NCBI GenBank assembly: GCA_021790215.1
Contig: JAJYIG010000005.1
Span: forward strand, 1 to 38,724
From: a bacterium
Lineage (GTDB): Bacteria > Patescibacteriota > Microgenomatia > UBA8517
Length of the DNA stretch: 38,724 nt
Direction of reading: 5' to 3'
The position numbers and the translations under genes are program-made. Position 1 is the stretch's first letter. Each line of letters starts with the position of its first letter. Shown here piece after piece: positions 1-7,171 of this stretch. The notes under the pieces are model-generated. The model did not search any database. It saw only the letters and a program-made list of their open reading frames with translations, and was not told where the DNA came from.

Positions 1-498
1 ATGACGGGCTATTACTTAATTTTTATCTTACTTTTTGCAGTTGTCCTAGGGCAAATCTGGAAATTGAAATTTGTCGGAAAGATTTCGATACTTTGTTTTC
101 TTTATCTATTTTTCGTAAATAACGTTCCGGTTACTCTGGGGAGAATTAGTGACACATGTCAGGGATCAACGAGTATCTGTTTTAGTAATCAGAAAGATGC
201 GATAGACTGGATTTACAAAGATGCGGGGAATCGGAATTTTGATGTTGATGAATATGTTCCGCCCGTCATACCTTATTCCTATAACTATCTTTTTACATGG
301 CTTGGAAATACTAAATACCACAAGCTCCCTATGGATTCCCGGGTGCCACTTTTATATACTCTCTATGAAGTAGATCCTCCCCATCCTGAACGACTTCAGG
401 CTTGGCTTGCCAGGCAAGCAGGAATCGGCAAAGTGGTTAAGGAGGCATCGTTTGGAGGAATTACAGTACAGGAGAGGGAAAGAATTGTAACAAAATGA
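1..498 (+). CDS. C-terminal part of a GT-C (GT39/ArnT-like) membrane glycosyltransferase, 5' end missing
   Basis: The 165-residue frame opens at the first base of the window. It has one or two hydrophobic segments in residues 4-45, then a soluble tail with the pattern AIDWIYKDAG followed by VDEYVPPVIPYSYNYLF. Such a tail is typical of the exported C-terminal domain of CPR PMT/ArnT-like proteins, which are normally about 500 residues long. The catalytic N-terminal loops are absent, so the gene either starts upstream of the window or is 5'-truncated. Its stop overlaps the next gene's start as ATGA, which shows it belongs to that operon. The family assignment rests on the tail alone. Whether the ATG at base 1 is the real start cannot be decided here. 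Confidence 0.6.
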   Translation: MTGYYLIFILLFAVVLGQIWKLKFVGKISILCFLYLFFVNNVPVTLGRISDTCQGSTSICFSNQKDAIDWIYKDAGNRNFDVDEYVPPVIPYSYNYLFTWLGNTKYHKLPMDSRVPLLYTLYEVDPPHPERLQAWLARQAGIGKVVKEASFGGITVQERERIVTK

Positions 499-1244
499 AA
501 CCATTTTTAAGTGTGGTCATTCCGGCATATAACGAAGAAATTAACCTTAAGCGGGGGGTACTTAATAGCGTTAACGATTATCTAAAAAGCAAAGATTTTT
601 CTTGGGAAGTGCTGATTCTGGATGATGGTTCAAAAGATGAAACTGCAAAACTGGTTGAGCAGTTTGTGAGAAGTCATAAGAATTTCTTTTTGAAGAAAGA
701 GCCGCACAGGGGTAAAGGTGGAACAATTATGGCAGGCGCAAAAGCCGCGAAAGGTAAATATGTGCTTTTTACTGATATGGATCAATCTACTCCGATGGAT
801 CAGTTTGATAAATTCATGCCAAAAATTAGGTCAGGTTTTGATGTTGTAATTGGAAGAAGGAACGGGAGGCCGGGACAGCCGTTTGTTAGAAAAATTATGG
901 CATACGGCTTTGTTATTTTAAGGACGTTAATTTTAAGACTACCATTTGAGGATACTCAATGCGGTTTTAAGGTTTATAAAAATGAGGCTGCTGACAAAAT
1001 TTTTTTGAAAATTCAAATATATGGAGGGAGGTCTGGTTCCAAAACAGGATCTGTATCGGCGGGATTTGATTTGGAAACACTGTTTATTGCCAGAAAATTA
1101 GGACTTAAAGTTGCTGATGTTCCGGTGGAATGGTATGAATATGGTGAAAGAAAAGAAGTTAATCCGATTAAAGACTCCTGGGAGGGATTTAGAGATTTAA
1201 TAAAAATCCGTCTTAATGCACTTCAGGGAAAATACAAGGTTTGA
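495..1244 (+). CDS. GT2 polyprenyl-phosphate sugar synthase (dolichyl-phosphate glucose synthase-like)
   Basis: This 249-residue GT-A enzyme of family GT2 resembles dolichyl-phosphate beta-glucosyltransferases. Visible motifs are SVVIPAYNEE near the N-terminus, LDDGSKDET at residues 42-50, an HRGKGG loop at 71-76, the metal-binding DMDQSTP at 94-100 and DTQCGFKVY further on. DxDxSTP and DTQCGFK are characteristic of the DPG synthase group. The expected role is transfer of a hexose from a nucleotide sugar to polyprenyl phosphate on the cytoplasmic membrane face, making donors for GT-C enzymes. No long C-terminal membrane anchor is seen. The start overlaps the preceding stop (ATGA). The sugar specificity cannot be read from the sequence. 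Confidence 0.85.
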   Translation: MKPFLSVVIPAYNEEINLKRGVLNSVNDYLKSKDFSWEVLILDDGSKDETAKLVEQFVRSHKNFFLKKEPHRGKGGTIMAGAKAAKGKYVLFTDMDQSTPMDQFDKFMPKIRSGFDVVIGRRNGRPGQPFVRKIMAYGFVILRTLILRLPFEDTQCGFKVYKNEAADKIFLKIQIYGGRSGSKTGSVSAGFDLETLFIARKLGLKVADVPVEWYEYGERKEVNPIKDSWEGFRDLIKIRLNALQGKYKV

Positions 1245-1248
1245 TTTT

Positions 1249-1258
1249 AGGAGGTGAT
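1249..1258 (+). promoter_or_regulatory. Strong Shine-Dalgarno of the broken DUF4342 gene
   Basis: AGGAGGTGAT is a near-perfect anti-SD match. The GGAGG core ends 8 nt before the ATG at 1263. Most neighbouring starts have no such site, so the DUF4342 gene was probably a highly translated, independent small gene before it broke. Confidence 0.75.
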
Positions 1259-1262
1259 ATTA

Positions 1263-1420
1263 ATGGCTGCAAGAAAAGAAAAATTTGAAGTTAGAGGAGA
1301 AGAACTTTTGAAAAAGGTTTGGGAGTAGTTGGGGCAATTATTGCGCCTGCCTTGGCAGTAGTTGGAGCTATTGCTGCTCTTCTTACTGAATGTACATTGA
1401 CTGTTGAGAGGTTTAAATAA
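1263..1420 (+). pseudogene. DUF4342 family gene broken by an internal deletion
   Basis: An ATG after a strong SD starts MAARKEKFEVRGEELLKK, the usual N-terminus of DUF4342 proteins, but the frame stops at 1326-1328 after 21 residues. From 1319, in another frame, the family's C-terminal half follows: LGVVGAIIAPALAVVGAIAA, then LLTECTLTVERFK and a stop at 1420. The family normally has a middle segment between these blocks (roughly 25-30 residues, by recollection) that is missing. The join therefore looks like a deletion that also shifted frame. DUF4342 proteins are small, of unknown function and common in CPR genomes. The gene is too short and broken to appear in the ORF track. Confidence 0.8.
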
Positions 1421-1464
1421 GTACATCCCATATTTTTGATAACTGGTTTTGAGGCCCGGTGTGG

Positions 1465-1473
1465 TGATACAAT
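1465..1473 (+). promoter_or_regulatory. Extended -10 promoter giving a leaderless mRNA for the GT2 at 1480
   Basis: TGATACAAT fits TGnTAnAAT. It is followed by a 6-nt discriminator, CTAAGC, and directly by the ATG at 1480. With a normal -10 to +1 distance transcription would begin at the start codon. No convincing -35 at proper distance was seen. The same layout recurs at 8663 and 10209. Confidence 0.7.
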
Positions 1474-1479
1474 CTAAGC

Positions 1480-2379
1480 ATGTCTTCTAGCCTTTCAGTC
1501 GTTATAAACACCCTGAATGAGGGGAAGGAACTGCCCAGGGTGATAAAGTCAGTAAAAAATCTTGCGGATGAAATTGTAGTTGTTGATATGGAATCGGATG
1601 ACAATACCCATGATGTAGCCAAAAAACTTGGCGCCAAAGTATTTACACATAAAAGGCTCAGTTATGTTGAGCCGGCAAGAAATTTTGCTGTAGGTAAAAC
1701 CACAGGGGATTGGATTTTAATTCTTGATCCGGATGAGGAGGTCCCCAATTCTCTTGCTAAGAAAATAAAAGAAATTATTAAAAACAGTGAAGCTGATTAT
1801 TATCGAATAGCAAGAAAAAACATAATTTTTGGTAAGTGGATAGTCCATTCCAGATGGTGGCCGGATTACAATATTCGTCTTTTTAAGAAAGGAACTATCT
1901 CCTGGAATGAGATAATCCATGGAGTCCCCATGACTCAGGGGAAAGGTGGCGAACTGCCAGCGGAGGAAGACTTTGCAATTATTCATCATCACTATGATTC
2001 CATTGAGAGATACCTGGGCCACCTTAACCGCTACACTTCGGTACAGAAGGATTTGAAAATCAAAGAAGGTTATAAATTTTCCTGGAACGATTTAATAGGA
2101 AGACCGATAGATGAATTTTTAAGCAGATATTTTTCCGGCGAGGGATATAAAGACGGGGTTCACGGATTATCCCTCTGTCTTCTTCAATCTTTTTCGGAAC
2201 TTATTTTATATCTCAAAATTTGGCAGGAGGAAAAATTCAAGGAAGAAGAAATACCACTTTCTGATGTTATCTCGAAAATGCGGGAAAAAGAAAGTGAACT
2301 TCATTTTTGGCAATCGGAGGCTCTTTTTAAAGCTACGGGAAACTTTATGTATAAGATCAAAAGAAGGTTGAAGATATGA
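1480..2379 (+). CDS. GT2 glycosyltransferase, WaaE/LpcC-like
   Basis: This 299-residue cytoplasmic GT-A enzyme belongs to the group that includes WaaE/KdtX and Beta4-glucosyltransferase-like proteins. It shows TLNE (11-14), the nucleotide-binding region VVDMESDD (34-41), EPARNFA (64-70), DPDEE (83-87) in place of the usual DADEE, and a later block, RWWPDYNIRLFKKG, that recurs in paralogues. The C-terminal third is helical and charged and carries one semi-hydrophobic stretch, which suggests membrane association. Transcription probably starts at its ATG from the promoter at 1465. Its stop overlaps the next GT2 (ATGA). Paralogues lie at 3313 and 33549. Donor and acceptor are unknown. Confidence 0.85.
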   Translation: MSSSLSVVINTLNEGKELPRVIKSVKNLADEIVVVDMESDDNTHDVAKKLGAKVFTHKRLSYVEPARNFAVGKTTGDWILILDPDEEVPNSLAKKIKEIIKNSEADYYRIARKNIIFGKWIVHSRWWPDYNIRLFKKGTISWNEIIHGVPMTQGKGGELPAEEDFAIIHHHYDSIERYLGHLNRYTSVQKDLKIKEGYKFSWNDLIGRPIDEFLSRYFSGEGYKDGVHGLSLCLLQSFSELILYLKIWQEEKFKEEEIPLSDVISKMREKESELHFWQSEALFKATGNFMYKIKRRLKI

Positions 2380-3308
2380 TTACACCCAGAGTCTCCTTAA
2401 TTATTCTCACAACAAACGCTCTTTCGATGACTCAGAAACAACTTCAGGATGTTGCCAAGCTTGATACAAAAGGAGTCGAGACGGAGTGTTTAGTTGTTGA
2501 TAACGGCAGTAAAGACGGCACAGAAAAATCGCTAAAGAAATATAAATTAAAAAATATCGATTATAAATTTATTGAAACAGGAAAAAATCTTGGTTTTGCC
2601 GGAGGGAACAATATAGGAATAAAAGACGCATTGAAACGTGGTGCTGATTATGTAATTTTGATGAACAATGATCTGATATTATCAAAAGATTTGGTTACAT
2701 TGTTGGTTGGATTTATGGAACAAAATTCGGATATTGGTATGGCCTCCCCAAAAATGTATTTTGCTAAAGGTTATGAATTCTATAAGGAAAGATATAACAA
2801 AGAAGAGGTGGGAAAGGTGTTTTGGTATGCGGGGGGAATTATTGATTGGAATAATATTCTATCAAGTCACCGTGGAGTGGACGAGGTGGATGTGGGGCAA
2901 TATAACCAAATTTGGCAAACGGATTTTGTAAATGGGGCATGTGTGATTATAAGGAAAGATGTTTTTGAAAAGATCGGTTTTTTAGATTCTTCGCTTTTCC
3001 TTTACTGGGAGGATGCAGATTTTTCTCAAAGGGCAAAAAGGGCTGGTTTTAAGGTGGTGTATTACCCTGATACCTGTATTTGGCATAAAGTTTCTGCCTC
3101 AACCGGAGGTAGCGGAAGCCCCTCAAATGACTATTTTCTAATAAGGAACAGATTTTATTTTGCCTTAAAGTATGCTAGTTTTCGGGCAAAATTTGCAGTA
3201 TTTAAAGATACATTAAAATTAGCCTTTACGGGTAGGGAGTGGCAGAGAAAAGGAGCGATGGATGCATTATGGGGTGTGAAAGGAATGGGGGCCTGGGCGA
3301 ATCGTTAA
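2376..3308 (+). CDS. GT2 rhamnosyltransferase-like enzyme (RfbF/WcaA type)
   Basis: The product is a 310-residue GT2 enzyme. Motifs are SLIILTTN near the N-terminus, VDNGSKDGT (41-49), GKNLGFAGGNN (69-79), the metal-binding MNNDL (96-100), WQTDFVNGACVIIRK and the YWEDADFSQRAKRAG catalytic-base region. This combination is typical of the RfbF-like branch that adds deoxysugars or hexoses to O-antigen-type chains. After about residue 250 there is an amphipathic tail likely to touch the membrane. The start overlaps the previous stop (ATGA) and only 4 nt separate it from the next gene, so it is mid-operon. Specificity for rhamnose is a family label, not a demonstrated activity. Confidence 0.85.
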   Translation: MITPRVSLIILTTNALSMTQKQLQDVAKLDTKGVETECLVVDNGSKDGTEKSLKKYKLKNIDYKFIETGKNLGFAGGNNIGIKDALKRGADYVILMNNDLILSKDLVTLLVGFMEQNSDIGMASPKMYFAKGYEFYKERYNKEEVGKVFWYAGGIIDWNNILSSHRGVDEVDVGQYNQIWQTDFVNGACVIIRKDVFEKIGFLDSSLFLYWEDADFSQRAKRAGFKVVYYPDTCIWHKVSASTGGSGSPSNDYFLIRNRFYFALKYASFRAKFAVFKDTLKLAFTGREWQRKGAMDALWGVKGMGAWANR

Positions 3309-3312
3309 AATT

Positions 3313-4065
3313 ATGGAAAAAGAATTCAGGAAGAATACAATTTCTGCAATAATCCTTTTAGGCGGGGGGTATGATGACGAATCATTAAAGAAGAAATGCT
3401 TTGATTCAGTTAAGTGGTGTGATGAAGTAATAAAGGTCGAAACGGATAAATTGAAAGGAAGTTTTTCGGATTGGCGGAACGAGGGAGCCAAACGTGCCAA
3501 GAGTAATTGGCTTTTGTATGTGGATGCAGATGAGGAAGTAACAGAAGATCTAAGAAAAAACATTCTTCAGGTAACCGATGCGGGTGAGTTTGCCGGTTAT
3601 GCAATTCCCCGGAAAAATATATTTTTGGGACATACTATGCATTGGGGTGGGTGGTCGCCGGATTTTGTACTGAGACTTATCAGGAAAGATAAATTGAAAG
3701 GTTGGAAAGGAGAGCTTCATGAACAGCCGGTTATTGAAGGAGTAATTGGTCATCTTAAGGAATCATTGATCCATGTGAGCCACAGGAGTCTTACAGAGAT
3801 GGTGGAAAAAACAAATAACTGGTCTGAGATAGAAGCGAAACTCCTTTATGATTCAGGGCATCCGAAAATGAATATTTTTAGATTTATCTCGGCAGGATTT
3901 CGTGAGTTTTGGTACCGCGCAGTTGTAAAATTGGGTTTCTTGGACGGAACAGTGGGGATAATCGAAATCATTTACCAAACTTTTAGCCGTTTTGTCACAT
4001 ACTCAAAATTATGGGAGTTACAGATGCGAAATTCCAAATCCCAAGAACCAAATAACAAACAATGA
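3313..4065 (+). CDS. GT2 WaaE-like glycosyltransferase variant with an altered N-terminal nucleotide site
   Basis: This 250-residue paralogue of the 1480 and 33549 products keeps the metal-binding DADEE (71-75), YAIPRKNIFLGHTMHWGGW and the VLRLIRKDK and GELHEQP blocks. It lacks the usual TLNEE motif (here LLGGGYDDES) and the DxxSTDxT nucleotide-binding loop (here VETDKLKGSFSDW), which makes the N-terminal part short. It may use another donor or be weakly active. The last residues, roughly NSKSQEPNNKQ, are encoded by an AT-rich repeat that continues past the stop, so the native C-terminus probably ended near YSKLWELQ. It starts 4 nt after the previous gene with no clear SD. Confidence 0.78.
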   Translation: MEKEFRKNTISAIILLGGGYDDESLKKKCFDSVKWCDEVIKVETDKLKGSFSDWRNEGAKRAKSNWLLYVDADEEVTEDLRKNILQVTDAGEFAGYAIPRKNIFLGHTMHWGGWSPDFVLRLIRKDKLKGWKGELHEQPVIEGVIGHLKESLIHVSHRSLTEMVEKTNNWSEIEAKLLYDSGHPKMNIFRFISAGFREFWYRAVVKLGFLDGTVGIIEIIYQTFSRFVTYSKLWELQMRNSKSQEPNNKQ

Positions 4066-4143
4066 AAACAAAAATTCCAAGCGCTAACTCCAACATTGTA
4101 ATTTGTATATTGTTTGGAACTTGTAATTTGTGATTTGAAATTT
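4029..4143 (+). repeat. Long imperfect inverted repeat spanning a gene end and an intergenic gap
   Basis: The left arm begins AAATTCCAAATCCCAAG and contains AACAAACAATG. The right arm ends with CATTGTAATTTG through TTGTGATTTGAAATTT. The reverse complement of the right arm begins AAATTTCAAATCACAA and aligns imperfectly with the left arm over about 50 bases. The element supplies the last residues and stop of the GT2 gene at 3313 and runs to 4 bases before the GT4 start at 4147. Related AT-rich words appear at 37630-37690. Confidence 0.7.
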
Positions 4144-4146
4144 ATT

Positions 4147-5163
4147 ATGAGAGCGGCAATTTTTAATCCATATCTTGATACTTTAGGAGGTGGTGAACGC
4201 TACACTCTCTCTTTTGCTCATGTTTTGGCTGAAAGCGAATTTTCCACTGACTTGGAATGGAAAGAGCCAGAAATTAAAAAGATTCTTGAAGAAAGATTTG
4301 GAATGGATTTGTCAAAAATTAATGTTATACCAGACGTCAAAAGGGGGGACGGGTACGATATTTGTTTTTGGGTATCGGACGGCAGCATCCCTCTTCTTCG
4401 GGCGCGGAAAAACTTTCTCCATTTTCAAGTCCCCTTCCATGGGGTTAACGGTAGGACTCTTTTAAATAAGATGAAGCTTTTCAGAATAAATAAAATAGTT
4501 TGCAACTCCCGCTTCACTAAAGGGTTTATTGATAAAGAATACGGCGTCGATTCGGTTGTAATTTATCCACCGGTAGCTACCGATAAAATTAGACCGATGA
4601 GAAAAGAAAACATAATTCTTTTTGTTGGCAGATTTTCCCGGCTTAAGCAGAGTAAAGGACAGGACGTGTTAATTAATGCTTTTAAAAAGCTGTACGATGA
4701 AGGAACTAAAGATTGGAAGCTTGTCCTTGCGGGTGGTATGGAGATTGGGGTTGGAGATTACCTTGGAAAATTAAAGTCTGACGCTAGAGGTTACCCCATC
4801 GAATTTATCGAAAGCCCGGATTTTAAAACTCTGAAGAACTTATACGGGAAGGCAAAAATTTTTTGGAGCGCTTCCGGATTTGGTGAAGATGAAGCAAAAA
4901 ATCCCGAAAAGGTGGAACATTTTGGCATATCTGTAGTTGAGGCAATGGCAGGAGGAGCAGTGCCGATTGTCTATAATGCGGGCGGACATAAAGAAATTGT
5001 TCAGGACGGTAAGAATGGTTTTTTGTGGGACACGGTCGAAGAGCTGCTTGAAAAAACCAGATTGCTTGTGAACGACAATCGGGGACTTTCTAAAAATGCT
5101 GTTCAGGCGAGCAAATCTTTTTCTTATGAAAACTTTAGCTCTGAAGTTAAAAAAATACTCTAA
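4147..5163 (+). CDS. GT4 glycosyltransferase (ALG11-like)
   Basis: This GT-B enzyme of 338 residues opens with MRAAIFNPYLDTLGGGERY, a glycine-rich acceptor-side motif seen in ALG11-type GT4 proteins. LFVGRFSRLKQSKGQDVLINAF marks the start of the C-terminal Rossmann domain, and EHFGISVVEAMAGGAVPIV is the donor phosphate-binding E-x7-E region. The expected role is transfer of mannose or glucose to a lipid-linked oligosaccharide on the cytoplasmic face. The ORF track starts at TTG 4114, but those 11 extra residues (LELVICDLKFI) are translated repeat sequence, so I start at ATG 4147. The gene stands 81 nt after its neighbour, separated by the inverted repeat. Confidence 0.85.
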   Translation: MRAAIFNPYLDTLGGGERYTLSFAHVLAESEFSTDLEWKEPEIKKILEERFGMDLSKINVIPDVKRGDGYDICFWVSDGSIPLLRARKNFLHFQVPFHGVNGRTLLNKMKLFRINKIVCNSRFTKGFIDKEYGVDSVVIYPPVATDKIRPMRKENIILFVGRFSRLKQSKGQDVLINAFKKLYDEGTKDWKLVLAGGMEIGVGDYLGKLKSDARGYPIEFIESPDFKTLKNLYGKAKIFWSASGFGEDEAKNPEKVEHFGISVVEAMAGGAVPIVYNAGGHKEIVQDGKNGFLWDTVEELLEKTRLLVNDNRGLSKNAVQASKSFSYENFSSEVKKIL

Positions 5164-5358
5164 CCCAAAATTTCTACTTCCGCTTATTTTTATTGTTGCC
5201 ATACTTTTGAGTGAGCTGGTATTCCAAGCCTTTATGTGGGATATGCCAATGGGGAGCAAGATTCTATATCGACATTGATTAATCAGAAATCTTTTGGAGA
5301 GCTTATTGTTCAGGATAGAGAGATGAAAGTTTCAGGTTACAACGCTTTGACCAAATAG
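5126..5358 (+). pseudogene. Frameshifted remnant of a small or truncated membrane protein gene
   Basis: Overlapping the end of the GT4 gene in another frame, ATG 5126 opens MKTLALKLKKYSNPKFLLP followed by a hydrophobic stretch (LIFIVAILL), then ends at 5276-5278. In the next frame, from about 5215, AGIPSLYVGYANGEQDS continues through INQKSFGELIVQDREMKV to a stop at 5358. The two pieces read like the basic N-terminus plus membrane helix and the soluble tail of one protein, joined by a frameshift near 5212-5250 or by a larger deletion. I do not recognise the family; the N-terminal piece resembles GT-C N-termini. The remaining bases to 5456 hold no gene, only a possible -10 element. Confidence 0.45.
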
Positions 5359-5432
5359 TACCTCAGAGAATTTTAGAGTTGTTTCGTGTCTGGCTTGAGA
5401 TGTAAAATAGCCCAAATATTCCGATTTAGGAG

Positions 5433-5441
5433 TGTTAAACT
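5433..5441 (+). promoter_or_regulatory. Possible extended -10 element upstream of the GT2 at 5457
   Basis: TGTTAAACT loosely fits TGnTAnAAT and lies 15 nt before the ATG at 5457. The gene follows a 293-base gap containing only gene debris, so it needs its own promoter or read-through. The match is weaker and the spacing differs from the three leaderless sites. Confidence 0.3.
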
Positions 5442-5456
5442 TAATCATTAAAGATA

Positions 5457-6350
5457 ATGGGTAAATATAACGTTTCTGTTGTTATCCCAAGTTACAATGG
5501 CAGCGAACTCTTGCATAAAAACCTACCCGCTCTTATTGAAGCAGGTAGATACGCACCTAACAATATCTTGGAAATTATAGTAGTGGATGATGGTTCCAAA
5601 GACGATAGTGTAAAGGTTCTTAACTCCGAATTCCCTGAGGTGAAAGTGATAAGACATAAGATGAATAGGGGTTTTTCTGCGGCTGTAAATACAGGAGTAA
5701 GAGCTGCCAAAGGGAATTTGATACTTCTTATGAATACTGACGTAACACCTAGTCAAAAGTTTCTGGAACCCGTGATGAAACAGTTTAATAACGAAAAAGT
5801 TTTTGCGGTTTCACTTCACGAAAAGGGTTACGGTTCCGCTAAAGGAAGCTTTTCCCGAGGTTTTATTCAGCTTGCAATGGAGCCGGAAGGCAGTAGCTCC
5901 CGTCAAAGTTTTTATGTGAGTGGGGGAAGCGGGGTTTTTAGGAGAAGTATTTGGATGAAATTGGGGGGGATGGATGAAAAACTTTTTTCACCATTTTATT
6001 GGGAAGATATAGATATTTGTTTTCGGGCGGCTAAAAGAGGGTATTTGAATCTTTGGATACCGGAAGGACTAGTGGAACACAACCACGAATCAACAATTAC
6101 AAAATTTTCTAAAGAATATGTCGAGGGAGTAAGGGAAAGGAACCAGCTTTTGATGATATGGAAAAACATAACCTCAGCAGCTTTAATTAAGAAGCATATT
6201 TGGGGTGTTTTTCGAAGAATTCTTAAACACCCGGGTTATGTTAGAGTTGTAGCGATGGCTCTTTTAAGGATAGGGATAGTTTTGTCTGAAAGATCTAAAG
6301 AGGCAAAACAAGGTAAACTTTCGGATGAGGCAATCTTTGCACGATTCTAA
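5457..6350 (+). CDS. GT2 glycosyltransferase, rhamnosyl/WcaA-like
   Basis: This 297-residue GT-A protein shows VSVVIPSYNGSELL at the start, VDDGSKDDS (43-51), NRGFSAAVNTG (70-80), the metal site MNTDV (92-96), a VSGGSGVFRR acceptor loop and FYWEDIDICFRAAKRGY with the general-base region. The GFSAAVNxG and WEDxDxxxR pairing marks the branch that extends surface polysaccharides. The C-terminal part after about 235 is basic and amphipathic, suggesting attachment to the inner membrane face. Its stop and the next start share one base (TAATG), so translation is coupled to the following GT2. The transferred sugar is unknown. Confidence 0.85.
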   Translation: MGKYNVSVVIPSYNGSELLHKNLPALIEAGRYAPNNILEIIVVDDGSKDDSVKVLNSEFPEVKVIRHKMNRGFSAAVNTGVRAAKGNLILLMNTDVTPSQKFLEPVMKQFNNEKVFAVSLHEKGYGSAKGSFSRGFIQLAMEPEGSSSRQSFYVSGGSGVFRRSIWMKLGGMDEKLFSPFYWEDIDICFRAAKRGYLNLWIPEGLVEHNHESTITKFSKEYVEGVRERNQLLMIWKNITSAALIKKHIWGVFRRILKHPGYVRVVAMALLRIGIVLSERSKEAKQGKLSDEAIFARF

Positions 6351-7171
6351 TGAGTCCAACTCTTTCCATTATTGTTGTTAATTTAAATACTAAGGATTTC
6401 ACCCTAAGATGCTTGGATTCGGTCAAAAAGACGGCTAAGGGTTTACCTTTTGAGGTTCTTCTAATAGACAATGGGAGTACGGACGGATCGGTTGAAGCTA
6501 TTCAAAAGATTAAAGAGGAAAATTTTTGGAGAAAGCGTTTTACATTAATTCTGAATAAAGGTAACGAAGGTTATGCAAAAGCCAATAATCAAGGGATTAG
6601 GAGGGCAGGGGGGAGATATATTTTACTTTTGAATAATGACACAATTGTCCACCCCGGAGCGCTTCAAAAATTGGTAGAGTTTGTGGGAAAGACCCCGGAC
6701 GCTGGAGTTGTCGGATCAAAGCTTCTTAATACTGACGGAACTCTGCAAATGTCCTGCTACCATTTCCCGACGATCAAAAACGCAATAAAAGAATACTGGT
6801 TTGGGCAAAAGGGACTTTTCGAAAAATTTGCACCGGATACCGATAAACCCGTAACCGTAGACTCGGTAGTTGGTGCAGCGTTTCTTATCACCCCCGAGGC
6901 AAGAAAAAAGGTTGGGGTTTTAGATGAGCACTATTTTGCTTATTTTGAGGATATTGATTATTGTCGGCATGTCTGGAAGAGAGGATTAAAAGTTTATTAC
7001 TTGCCATCTTCCGTAATTACCCACTATCATGGCGCGACCTTCAAGAAGATGGCGGATGAAAAGGATCAGTGGAAAAAACTAATTCCGTCTAGCAAAATTT
7101 ATCACGGTTTATTAAAACATTATCTTATAAATGCAGTTCTTTGGGTGGGGCAGAAGAAGAACAAGATATGA
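6350..7171 (+). CDS. GT2 rhamnosyltransferase-like enzyme
   Basis: The product has 273 residues. Motifs are LSIIVVNLNT at the start, LIDNGSTDGS (38-47), NEGYAKANNQG (72-82), LLNNDT (93-98) with the metal-binding aspartate, VDSVVGAAFLITPEA and YFAYFEDIDYCRHVWKRG containing the catalytic base, then YLPSSVITHYHG. This is the classic pattern of O-antigen-type rhamnosyltransferases (RfbF/WbbL-like). It is coupled to both neighbours: TAATG at its start and ATGA at its end, where a GT39-type gene begins. The sequence is a cytoplasmic GT-A fold with no confident membrane helix. Deoxysugar specificity is only a family expectation. Confidence 0.86.
   Translation: MSPTLSIIVVNLNTKDFTLRCLDSVKKTAKGLPFEVLLIDNGSTDGSVEAIQKIKEENFWRKRFTLILNKGNEGYAKANNQGIRRAGGRYILLLNNDTIVHPGALQKLVEFVGKTPDAGVVGSKLLNTDGTLQMSCYHFPTIKNAIKEYWFGQKGLFEKFAPDTDKPVTVDSVVGAAFLITPEARKKVGVLDEHYFAYFEDIDYCRHVWKRGLKVYYLPSSVITHYHGATFKKMADEKDQWKKLIPSSKIYHGLLKHYLINAVLWVGQKKNKI

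Noticed and set aside
4114-4146. Upstream TTG start of the GT4 gene in the ORF track
   Set aside because: The 11 residues are translated inverted-repeat DNA; MRAAIFNPY is the usual family start.
4840-5259. 139-residue reverse-strand ORF
   Set aside because: Antisense to the conserved GT4 C-terminal domain, no family features; a shadow ORF.
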